From Alphaproteobacteria bacterium (GTDB lineage: Bacteria; Pseudomonadota; Alphaproteobacteria; Rhodobacterales; Rhodobacteraceae): 40,891 bases of DNA. The notes below the pieces were generated by a model. It was not told the DNA's origin, searched no databases, and saw only the letters and a list, made by a program, of their open reading frames with translations. The stretch covers positions 1-40,891 of the forward strand of contig JAUIHM010000021.1 in assembly GCA_030432315.1 (NCBI GenBank), read 5' to 3'. Both the position numbers and the translations under genes were made by a program. The first letter of the stretch is position 1, and each line of letters begins with the position of its first letter. This document shows positions 34,234 to 40,891 of this stretch, one piece after another.

Positions 34234-35321
34234 TCTTCGACCTCTCGCCAGGTCACGCTGATGGCCTGACCGTCGGTCACGAAATCCTGGCCGACGACAA
34301 TGACGCCGACTTCATCGTCGGGGCCGGTCACCCAAACCCCTTCCACCGAGTCCCGCACCACTTTGACAGGCACAAAACGGGTGGTTTCGCCGTCGACGGT
34401 GCGCAGGCCCAGTTCGCCGTCGTCGTTCAGCGTCAGCGCCGACTGCGGCACCAGGTGACCGCGCGTGCCGTCCAGCGAGACGAAGATTTCGGCGGTGATG
34501 CCGTCGCGGATCTCAAGGTCCGGATTGGGGACGTCGGCTTCGACCCGGAAGGTGCGGGTGACCTCGTCGCCGGAATGTGCCACGAAAGAAACGGTGCCGG
34601 TAAATTCCTGGCCCGTCAGCAGGCGCGCGCCGACTTTGGCGCCCGGTACAATCTGGTTGACCGAACGTTCCGGGACGAAACCGATCAGCTTGATCGGGTC
34701 AAGGTCGACGATCGTTGCGCATTCGGAGCCGGGCTGAAGCAGCGAGCCGATCTCGGCGGTATCGGATTCAAGCAGGCCGCCAAACGGCGCAAATATCTGC
34801 AACCGGTCGATCTCGCTCTGTGCCCGTTCGATCGCGGCCAGCGCCGACTGCAGTTTCGCCCGGTTGCCGATGGCGACGGTTTCGGCGGTGAACCCGCGCT
34901 CAACGAGGCTCTCGGAAGCCCGGTTGGTGGCCTCGGCTTCCTGGTAGAGTGCCTGGGCTTCGGCCAGCTGCGCCGGTCGGGTGCCCGGGTCGATCTGACA
35001 CAGAAGATCCCCCTTGTTGACCATCGTGCCGCGACGCAGCGGTTCGGATACCACCAGGCCGGTGATTTCCGAGCGGACCTCGACCCGGCGGTTGGCCTCG
35101 GTGCGTCCGCGCAGGACGATGCCGCTTTCAATGTCCCGGGCGATGGATTTCCGGGCGACGACTGCGACGGCCGGCGTCTCCTGCGGCGCGGCGTCTTCCT
35201 GCACGGCGGCCGCTTCGGAGTCTCCCGCCCCCGCCATGGCCCGCAGCAGATCACGGTCCATCACGAACACGTAGAGAAAGATGCCGACCAGCAGGGCGCT
35301 GATCATCGGGAACAGGCGCAT
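34230..35321 (-). CDS. RND membrane fusion protein (periplasmic adaptor)
   Basis: A 363-residue adaptor. It has one N-terminal membrane segment (MISALLVGIFLYVFVM), then a lipoyl half-motif (VRSEITGLVVSEPLRRGTMVNKGDLLCQIDP), an alpha-helical hairpin (about 130-195) and the second lipoyl half (IFAPFGGLLESDTAEIGSLLQPG). Beta-barrel and membrane-proximal domains follow. It has no lipobox, so it is anchored by the helix. ATG 35321 is chosen because GGAG lies 7 bp upstream; longer starts lack support. It is the first gene of the pump operon. Confidence 0.94.
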   Translation of the reverse strand: MRLFPMISALLVGIFLYVFVMDRDLLRAMAGAGDSEAAAVQEDAAPQETPAVAVVARKSIARDIESGIVLRGRTEANRRVEVRSEITGLVVSEPLRRGTMVNKGDLLCQIDPGTRPAQLAEAQALYQEAEATNRASESLVERGFTAETVAIGNRAKLQSALAAIERAQSEIDRLQIFAPFGGLLESDTAEIGSLLQPGSECATIVDLDPIKLIGFVPERSVNQIVPGAKVGARLLTGQEFTGTVSFVAHSGDEVTRTFRVEADVPNPDLEIRDGITAEIFVSLDGTRGHLVPQSALTLNDDGELGLRTVDGETTRFVPVKVVRDSVEGVWVTGPDDEVGVIVVGQDFVTDGQAISVTWREVEE

Positions 35322-35487
35322 GCAACACTCCATAACACGACAGGCAGACATCGGTTTGCCGGCCACTTTACGCCAATCGCCGTCCAGGCGCATCAGTGAC
35401 GCCACTGCCGACAAAATTTTCTTCCAGATATGGCTTGCTGATCCCAGATCAACCCCTGGGCCACCGGTGCATCTGTTGCTTCCGGGC

Positions 35488-35516
35488 TTGGCAGGTTTGC
35501 CGCCGGATTGTATACC
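35488..35516 (+). promoter_or_regulatory. Predicted promoter of the TPR-bamB-der cluster
   Basis: TTGGCA (35488-35493) and TATACC (35511-35516) are separated by 17 bp, in the 216-bp divergent region before the TPR gene. Confidence 0.5.
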
Positions 35517-35537
35517 GCCGTTCTGAATTGACGGAGA

Positions 35538-36218
35538 ATGACCTTGGCCGAGACCGATTCCTTTATCAGCGAGGTGAGTGAGGAAGTCCGCAGGGACAGG
35601 CTCTACGCTTTTCTGCGGCGATGGGGATGGCTGATCGCCGCCGTCCTGATCCTGATCGTCGGTGGCGCCGCGCTGAACGAATGGCGCAAGCACCGTACCG
35701 AGCAGGCGGCGGAGGCCGCCGGCGATGCGCTGCGCATGGCGATGCTGATCGACGATCCGGTCGCCCGCGCCGCCGCGCTGGCACCGTTGGCCGACGCCGG
35801 AGACGGCAGTTCCGTGGTCGCATCCTTTGCCCGGGCAGGGGCGCTCCTCGCCTCCGGTGAAAAGGACGGTGCCGCAGAGATACTGGCTGCGGTGGTGGTG
35901 AATCCGTCCGCCGTCGAGCCGTGGCGGTCCCTCGCCAGTCTGCAGCGGGTGATGATCCTCGGTGACGGGCTTCCGGCGTCCGAACGGCTGGGCAGTCTCG
36001 AAACGCTGACCGCCACCGGTGCGCCGTTCCGTCTTCTGGCGCTGGAGCAGCGCGCACTGGTTTATCTCGACGAGGGGAACCTTGACGCCGCCGCCGCGGA
36101 TCTCGAGGCCATCCTCGACGCACCGGATGTGACCGAGGGGCTCGCCGGACGGGCGCGTCAGCTGCTCATCGCCTCCGGGGCACCCCTGCCCGTCGAAGGC
36201 ACCGGGGCGGACGGGTGA
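35538..36218 (+). CDS. TPR-like inner-membrane protein (YfgM-type)
   Basis: A 226-residue protein with a cytosolic N-terminus (ETDSFISEVSEEVRRDRLYAFLRRW), one membrane segment (GWLIAAVLILIVGGAAL, about 29-46) and a periplasmic helical domain of degenerate TPR type. That layout matches YfgM, an ancillary subunit of the SecYEG translocon that hands substrates to chaperones. It sits just upstream of bamB and der, as in many proteobacteria. GGAG lies close to ATG 35538; a TTG at 35544 is better spaced and could be the true start. Confidence 0.9.
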   Translation: MTLAETDSFISEVSEEVRRDRLYAFLRRWGWLIAAVLILIVGGAALNEWRKHRTEQAAEAAGDALRMAMLIDDPVARAAALAPLADAGDGSSVVASFARAGALLASGEKDGAAEILAAVVVNPSAVEPWRSLASLQRVMILGDGLPASERLGSLETLTATGAPFRLLALEQRALVYLDEGNLDAAAADLEAILDAPDVTEGLAGRARQLLIASGAPLPVEGTGADG

Positions 36219-36238
36219 AGATGATGCAGGAGGCGGAG

Positions 36239-37603
36239 ATGCCGGGCAGGCGGATGACGCGTGCTTCCTGCGGCGTGCTCCGCGCCAGCCTTCTGCTGGC
36301 ACTGCTGGCAGGTCTTGTTTCAGCCTGCGACCGCGGCGACCCGCCGTTGCCCGGCGAGAGAATCCCGGTACGGCCGAGCCCAGGCTACGAGGAGGCCGTT
36401 GCCTCGACCCGCTCAAGGCCGGTGTCCTTGCCGGCGCCGGTTTCCAATGCCGAATGGACCCATCAGAACGGTCTGCCGCAGGGACGGTTCGGTCACGTTG
36501 CATTCTCGACCCAGCCGCAGCTGCGCTGGTCGGTGAACATCGGCGAGGGCGACCGCAAACGTTCGCGGATCCTGACGGCGCCGGTGTTCGCGGGCGGACT
36601 GGTTTTTGCCGTGGACTCGGCGGGTCAGCTGTCTGCCGTCACCCGTGACGGCCAGATGGCATGGACCCGAAGCATTGTCCGGGAAGGGCAGCGCGCGGAT
36701 GCCGGGCCCGGCGGCGGTCTGGCCGTCTCGGGCGGCGTGCTCTACGTCACGACGGGATTTGGCGAGGTCATGGCGATTGCGCCATCGACCGGCCAGACGC
36801 TGTGGCGGCGTCAGTTCGAGGGTCCGTTTCAGTCCGGACCGGCCGTGCAGAACGGGCGGATCTTCGCGGTGTCGCGCGATGACGTGGCGCACGCGCTGCA
36901 GACGGCCGACGGTGAGGAGATCTGGCGTGTGGAAGGCGGCGGCGGCACCGGCCTGCTTGGCGGGTCGGTGCCGGCGGCGGACGGGTCGCTGGTGGTACTT
37001 CCGTTCACCTCCGGCGAGTTGCTTGCGGTCGATGCCGCGAGCGGTGCCTGGACCTGGGGCACGGCGATCAGCGGCGGCCGCAATGACCTTGCCCGCAAGG
37101 GGATCAGCGACATCAGTGGCGATCCGGTGATCGTCGGCCAGAGCGTTTATGCCTCCAGCCAGAGCGGCCGGACCGTGCGGATGGACCGCACCACCGGCGA
37201 GCGGCTCTGGACCATTTCGGAGGGGGCCTACGGTCCGGTCTGGTCCGCGGGCGGTTCGCTGTTCCTGCTGTCAGATGTCGGCACGCTCGTGCGGGCGGAA
37301 ACCGCGGACGGCGAAGTGGTCTGGGTGACCCAGTTGCCGGAATACGTTGAGAAGAAGGGATTTTTGGGCGGCCTGTTTGGCAGTGACATTCCGTCGGCGG
37401 CGGTGACTCATTACGGGCCCGTACTCGCCGGCGGCCGGCTCTGGGTGGCGAGTGGCGACGGGCATCTGCGGTCCTTCAACCCCGTCGACGGCAGGCAGCT
37501 TTCGGATCTGCCGATCCCCGGCGGGGCCGCGGCTGCGCCCGCTGTTGCCGGGGGGGTGATGTTCATTGTCAGCCGCACCGGGCAATTGCACGCTTTCCAA
37601 TGA
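36239..37603 (+). CDS. bamB: Outer membrane assembly lipoprotein BamB
   Basis: A 454-residue beta-propeller lipoprotein of the outer-membrane protein assembly (BAM) complex. The lipobox LVSAC places the acylated Cys at residue 30. PQQ-type propeller blades repeat through the mature part, for example GGLVFAVDSAGQLSAVTRDGQMAWTR and GGVLYVTTGFGEVMAIAPSTGQTLWRR. ATG 36239 has GGAGGCGGAG upstream; a GTG at 36215 overlapping the previous stop is an alternative. Confidence 0.95.
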   Translation: MPGRRMTRASCGVLRASLLLALLAGLVSACDRGDPPLPGERIPVRPSPGYEEAVASTRSRPVSLPAPVSNAEWTHQNGLPQGRFGHVAFSTQPQLRWSVNIGEGDRKRSRILTAPVFAGGLVFAVDSAGQLSAVTRDGQMAWTRSIVREGQRADAGPGGGLAVSGGVLYVTTGFGEVMAIAPSTGQTLWRRQFEGPFQSGPAVQNGRIFAVSRDDVAHALQTADGEEIWRVEGGGGTGLLGGSVPAADGSLVVLPFTSGELLAVDAASGAWTWGTAISGGRNDLARKGISDISGDPVIVGQSVYASSQSGRTVRMDRTTGERLWTISEGAYGPVWSAGGSLFLLSDVGTLVRAETADGEVVWVTQLPEYVEKKGFLGGLFGSDIPSAAVTHYGPVLAGGRLWVASGDGHLRSFNPVDGRQLSDLPIPGGAAAAPAVAGGVMFIVSRTGQLHAFQ

Positions 37604-37674
37604 CTGCCTGAACGGGTAACGAACGGGTTCGGGTCATCCCGACCCGTGGGTTCGCCCCTGTCCGGAACGGTATC

Positions 37675-39129
37675 ATGGCCTTCACGCTTGCAATCATCGG
37701 TCGCCCCAATGTGGGAAAGTCCACTCTTTTCAACCGGTTGGTAGGCCGGCGGCTGGCGCTGGTCGACGACCAGCCCGGCGTGACCCGTGATTTGCGCGAA
37801 GGGGACGCGAGGCTTGGCCAGCTGCGGTTCACCGTTATTGACACCGCCGGGCTGGAATTGGCGACGGACGAAAGCCTGCCCGGGCGGATGCGGGCGCTGT
37901 CTGAGAAGGCGATGGGCATGGCGGATGCGTGTCTGTTCCTCGTCGATGCGCGTGCCGGGGTGACGCCGCTGGACCGGACCCTTGCGGACATGCTGCGCAA
38001 ACGCGGCGGCACGGTCATTCTCGCCGCCAACAAGACCGAAGGCCGTGAGGCGGAGATCGGGCGGATGGAGGCCTATGAGCTTGGTCTGGGCGAGCCGATT
38101 GCCCTGTCGGCGGAGCATGGCCAGGGCATGGACGAGCTGCGGTCGGTGCTGGAACCGATCATGGAAAGCGTGCAGGCCGTTGATACGGTTGGAGAAACCA
38201 TCTGGGAGATTGATGACGGCGTCAATGAGGAGGGCGAAGGGGCGGAAATTCCGGAAGGCCGTCCGATCCAGATCGCGGTGGTGGGCAGGCCGAACGCGGG
38301 AAAGTCCACTCTTGTCAATGCGATAGCCGGTGAAGAGCGTCTGCTGACCGGTCCCGAGGCGGGGATCACCCGCGACGCGATCGCGGTCAGGACCGAATGG
38401 ATGGGAACGCCGCTGCGCATCTTCGATACGGCGGGGATGCGCAAGAAGGCGAAAGTGCAGGAGAAGCTGGAAAAACTCAGCGTTTCCGATGGTTTGCGGG
38501 CTGTCAAGTTCGCCGAGGTGGTGATCGTTCTGCTCGACGTGCAGGTGCCGTTCGAGAGCCAGGATCTGCGGATCGCCGATCTGGCGGAACGGGAGGGCCG
38601 GGCGGTGGTCGTGGCGGTCAACAAATGGGACCTGGAAGACGAAAAGCCGCAGAAACTCAATGAGTTGCGCGAGGCTTTCGGCCGGCTGCTGCCGCAGTTG
38701 CGCGGGGCGCCGATGGTGATGGTCTCGGCGTTGACCGGCAAGGGGCTGGACCGGCTGCACAAGGCGGTCACGGACGCATATTCCGTATGGAATACAAGGA
38801 TTTCCACCGCGAAGCTCAACCGGTGGCTGGCGGGCCAGATCGCCGATCACCCGCCACCCGCGCCGGGTGGACGGCGGATCCGGATGCGCTACATGACCCA
38901 GGTGAAGACACGGCCGCCGACCTTCGTGGTGTTCACCTCGATTCCGAAGGAAGTGCCGGAGGATTACAAACGTTTTCTGGTCAACGGGTTGCGGCGGGAT
39001 TTTGACATGCCGGGCACGCCGATCCGGCTGATTTTGCGCGCCGGGGAGAACCCGTACAGGGACCGCAAGAAGGCCAGCTACACCGCGCTGACCAAACACG
39101 TCAAACCCCGCCGACCCTGGGAACGTTAA
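37675..39129 (+). CDS. der: Ribosome-associated GTPase Der (EngA)
   Basis: A 484-residue essential GTPase for 50S ribosome assembly with two tandem G domains. G1 motifs are [14 protein letters not shown] (8-21) and [14 protein letters not shown] (about 204-217). G3 is DTAG in both. G4 is NKTEG in the first domain, the usual alphaproteobacterial variant, and NKWDLE in the second. The C-terminal KH-like domain includes [21 protein letters not shown]. The length and start are typical. Confidence 0.98.
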   Translation: MAFTLAIIGRPNVGKSTLFNRLVGRRLALVDDQPGVTRDLREGDARLGQLRFTVIDTAGLELATDESLPGRMRALSEKAMGMADACLFLVDARAGVTPLDRTLADMLRKRGGTVILAANKTEGREAEIGRMEAYELGLGEPIALSAEHGQGMDELRSVLEPIMESVQAVDTVGETIWEIDDGVNEEGEGAEIPEGRPIQIAVVGRPNAGKSTLVNAIAGEERLLTGPEAGITRDAIAVRTEWMGTPLRIFDTAGMRKKAKVQEKLEKLSVSDGLRAVKFAEVVIVLLDVQVPFESQDLRIADLAEREGRAVVVAVNKWDLEDEKPQKLNELREAFGRLLPQLRGAPMVMVSALTGKGLDRLHKAVTDAYSVWNTRISTAKLNRWLAGQIADHPPPAPGGRRIRMRYMTQVKTRPPTFVVFTSIPKEVPEDYKRFLVNGLRRDFDMPGTPIRLILRAGENPYRDRKKASYTALTKHVKPRRPWER

Positions 39130-39214
39130 CCACGCGGCGACGGCGTACCCTTTCGATACCCAACCGGTACCCAAGTGATACCGACGAATCCTGGAGTCGG
39201 CGAAAAGGTTAACG
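39124..39214. repeat. Inverted repeat enclosing two 21-bp direct repeats
   Basis: CGTTAACC at 39124-39131, which includes the der stop, is matched by its reverse complement GGTTAACG at 39207-39214. Between them are two imperfect copies of a roughly 21-bp unit (about 39144-39164 and 39165-39185) of the form GTACCC-N4-GATACC. This is the junction between core genes and the lower-GC LRR gene. Confidence 0.6.
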
Positions 39215-39221
39215 CGGGGGG

Positions 39222-40793
39222 TCACAGTATGGATCGGATCATCGGTGCGATGATTTCGTATGCACCTCTTAGTCGAACAACCAATTCCGCCAGCCTGCCG
39301 AGTCCCAGGAGTGGCTTCGGCGGATCGTTCAGAGCAGCAAGGACGATTTTTGTCAGAGCTGCGAAATTGACGATGCGCTGTTGTCGTGATGCCCACGGGT
39401 ATACCATCAGTTCGCGGGTGACGCCTGGCAGATCGGGACCCAACAGATGCTCAACGTCCGGATCAGCTAGAACAGCAGTGGCGGCTTCAACAAATCTTTC
39501 GCCTTCGGGAATCGCATGCTCTGAAATGATGTTGGCGTTGTTTGGATCGTCAATTTGACGAAGGACAGGATATAGCGGCAATAGCCGCTGAGCCTCCTGC
39601 AGGAATTGCTTGAACAGCGCCAGTCCGACGGTCGGCAACGCTTCTGCATCTTCTGTCAGGGCTTCCAGAACATGGAGGTTTGCTTTGACAAGAACGATTC
39701 GGACCTGACCGGCGGGTTTCGCGGTCTCCGTTTCAATCAGTGAGAGGATTTCGACAATCTCATCAACCAGGCTGGCCGCGTTATGTGGATGGTTTCGCTT
39801 GACGGTTGCTGCAAGCTGCGAGGCCAGGCTGGATACGCCCGCAAGTTGCTTGTCTTGCAGTTCAGAGTCGATGTTGGGAATCGCACGACGTGGTTCTGGC
39901 GGGATTGCAATTAATTCTGCCCGTAAGTGACCAGTCTTTGTCCATTCTACATCGACTGGAGGCGTTACCCTGTCGATCAGATCTGGAGGTTTTGCTGTCG
40001 GGCCGCCAGGCGTCCAGTCTTTCGGCAAGCCGTTGAGGTAGTCGAGAACCTTTAGGGTTCGTTCTTCATTGTCTTTAATGTGTGCCAAGCGGCCGAGACC
40101 GTCCGGATCATTGAGAGCGGCGCCACTTTCTGAGATGTGTAAGCCGGAATGGTCCCCACCGTTTCGAGCGCCTTCGACAAGGTTTGTCAGTGATCTGATT
40201 GGGCGGAGGTCTTGGATTGCGGTGCCAGTCAGATCGAGCGTACGAAGCGCAGTGAGGTGCTGCAACGGTGCGATGTTGGCAACTTGGGTATCACTGAGGT
40301 CGAGCATCTGTAGGGAGATCAGTTTTTCCAGAGGCTCAATGTCAGACACCTCGGTGCCGCGGAGTTCGAGTGTGTGAAGTGAGGCGAGTGCCTGCAAAGG
40401 TGCGATTTGGGCGACCCGCGTACTAATGAGGTGTAGCGCCAGGAGGGACATGAGGTGGTGCAGCGGTGAGATGTCGGCGACCTGAGTGCCGCTGAGCTCT
40501 AGCACCTGCAGCGACGTGAGGCTCTGCAATGGCTCAATGTTAATGACCCGGGTGCTGTCGAGGTAAAGCGTTTGCAGGGAGGCGAGGTCCTGCAGTGGCG
40601 TGATGTTCGTGACATTGTTACTGCTGAGGTGGAGCGTCTGCAAGGAAGTGAGCTCTAAGATTTCAGGCGGCAGAACGGCTAGGTCACGAAACACGTGTGT
40701 ATAGCCGCTCAGATCCAGTTCAGTTGCCCCGGTTGCTGTTGCATCTCGGATGGCTGTCAAAGCGGCCGCGTAGGCATCATCTGCTTTGGTCAT
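39222..40793 (-). CDS. Leucine-rich-repeat protein, probably acquired
   Basis: A 523-residue protein from ATG 40793. It has no signal peptide, so it is probably cytosolic. Residues 8-30 (YAAALTAIRDATATGATELDLSG) are the N-terminal cap seen in bacterial intracellular LRR proteins. About seven 22-residue LRRs run from 50 to 203 with the pattern LTSLQTLxLSxTxVxNIxPLQxL. A linker with GLPKDWTPGGPTAKPPD and PPVDVEWTK follows, then a helical C-terminal domain (about 310-523) with an aliphatic end (LLGLGRLAELVVRLRGAYEIIAPMIRSIL). The C-terminal domain is not recognised. Base composition is clearly less GC-rich than the neighbours. A partner-binding or defence role is possible but unproven. Confidence 0.88.
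   Translation of the reverse strand: MTKADDAYAAALTAIRDATATGATELDLSGYTHVFRDLAVLPPEILELTSLQTLHLSSNNVTNITPLQDLASLQTLYLDSTRVINIEPLQSLTSLQVLELSGTQVADISPLHHLMSLLALHLISTRVAQIAPLQALASLHTLELRGTEVSDIEPLEKLISLQMLDLSDTQVANIAPLQHLTALRTLDLTGTAIQDLRPIRSLTNLVEGARNGGDHSGLHISESGAALNDPDGLGRLAHIKDNEERTLKVLDYLNGLPKDWTPGGPTAKPPDLIDRVTPPVDVEWTKTGHLRAELIAIPPEPRRAIPNIDSELQDKQLAGVSSLASQLAATVKRNHPHNAASLVDEIVEILSLIETETAKPAGQVRIVLVKANLHVLEALTEDAEALPTVGLALFKQFLQEAQRLLPLYPVLRQIDDPNNANIISEHAIPEGERFVEAATAVLADPDVEHLLGPDLPGVTRELMVYPWASRQQRIVNFAALTKIVLAALNDPPKPLLGLGRLAELVVRLRGAYEIIAPMIRSIL
40185..40646 (-). repeat. 66-bp coding repeats of the LRR domain
   Basis: About seven 66-bp units each encode one 22-residue leucine-rich repeat. 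They are diverged at the base level but share CTGCAx and AATxxTG-like segments, which points to old tandem duplication. Confidence 0.75.
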
Positions 40794-40830
40794 AGAAAAA
40801 CCCTCACCTGAATGACGGAACAATGAGGGT
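40794..40830 (-). promoter_or_regulatory. Leader hairpin plus T-tract over the LRR gene ribosome binding site
   Basis: Read on the minus strand, ACCCTCA (40830-40824) pairs with TGAGGGT (40806-40800), 17-base loop, followed at once by a T-rich run and the ATG at 40793. The 3' arm contains the GAGGG ribosome binding site. The structure could act as an attenuator or hide the ribosome binding site. Confidence 0.5.
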
Positions 40831-40891
40831 GCGATCCGATTGGAGCAAGCGTAGTGTTCAGGGATAGGTTGCCCGGCTGGCGAGCGCGATC

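Noticed and set aside
30397..34269. 1290-codon open frame on the plus strand opposite the RND pump
   Set aside because: Its translation is Gly/Arg/His/Asp-rich low-complexity without domains, and the opposite strand encodes a clear RND pump. It is a codon-bias shadow.
37411..39396. 661-codon open frame opposite bamB and der
   Set aside because: Arg/His/Pro-rich shadow of der.

Overview
The window is a GC-rich bacterial chromosome segment that fits an alphaproteobacterium, most like Rhodobacterales. The case rests on a yajC-secD-secF cluster followed by an Mth938/DUF498 gene, a TPR(YfgM-like)-bamB-der cluster, a LysM protein next to an Atm1-type exporter, a VPLPA-CTERM surface protein, PhoX, TRAP transporters and a DUF2161 gene. 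No rRNA, tRNA, CRISPR array, transposase or integrase was seen.

Layout. 1-1359 (-): membrane protein with C-terminal pentapeptide repeats, cut by the window edge. 1771-4776 (+): yajC, secD, secF, the SecDF-YajC part of the secretion machinery. 5104-7812: a small membrane protein, an arsR-arsP pair for organoarsenical efflux with visible operators, a GFA-fold gene (-), and the DUF498 gene that usually sits beside secF. 7944-14937: an unrecognised membrane protein, a GSCR-motif (SGNH-like) protein, DNA glycosylase Tag, a RraA-fold protein, a VPLPA-CTERM protein, Fe-type superoxide dismutase with a clear terminator, two small exported proteins, and a RarD-type EamA permease whose 3' end overlaps a LOG-family gene. 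15577-21289 (+): LysM protein, Atm1-type ABC exporter, acetolactate synthase-like TPP enzyme, DUF2161 protein. 21638-23221 (+): an RTX protein interrupted by one in-frame TAA. 23415-24781: divergent HxlR regulator and QorB-like quinone reductase around a palindromic operator candidate. 24859-28476 (-): TRAP operon dctQ-dctM-DUF4336-dctP. 28683-35321 (-): PhoX phosphatase with a Pho-box-like promoter element, then an RND pump and its membrane fusion protein. 35538-39129 (+): TPR protein, bamB, der. 39222-40793 (-): a leucine-rich-repeat protein of lower GC, probably acquired, preceded by a hairpin and T-tract that covers its ribosome binding site.

Housekeeping blocks (Sec, BamB-Der, SOD, Tag) alternate with accessory modules: ars, RTX, TRAP, PhoX, RND and LRR. 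I found no convincing wholly new multi-gene system. The best leads are the arsR promoter architecture with a repeated operator, the nonsense-interrupted RTX gene, the LRR gene with its leader hairpin and repeat-rich junction, the three-half-site Pho box, and the DUF4336 gene inside a TRAP operon.
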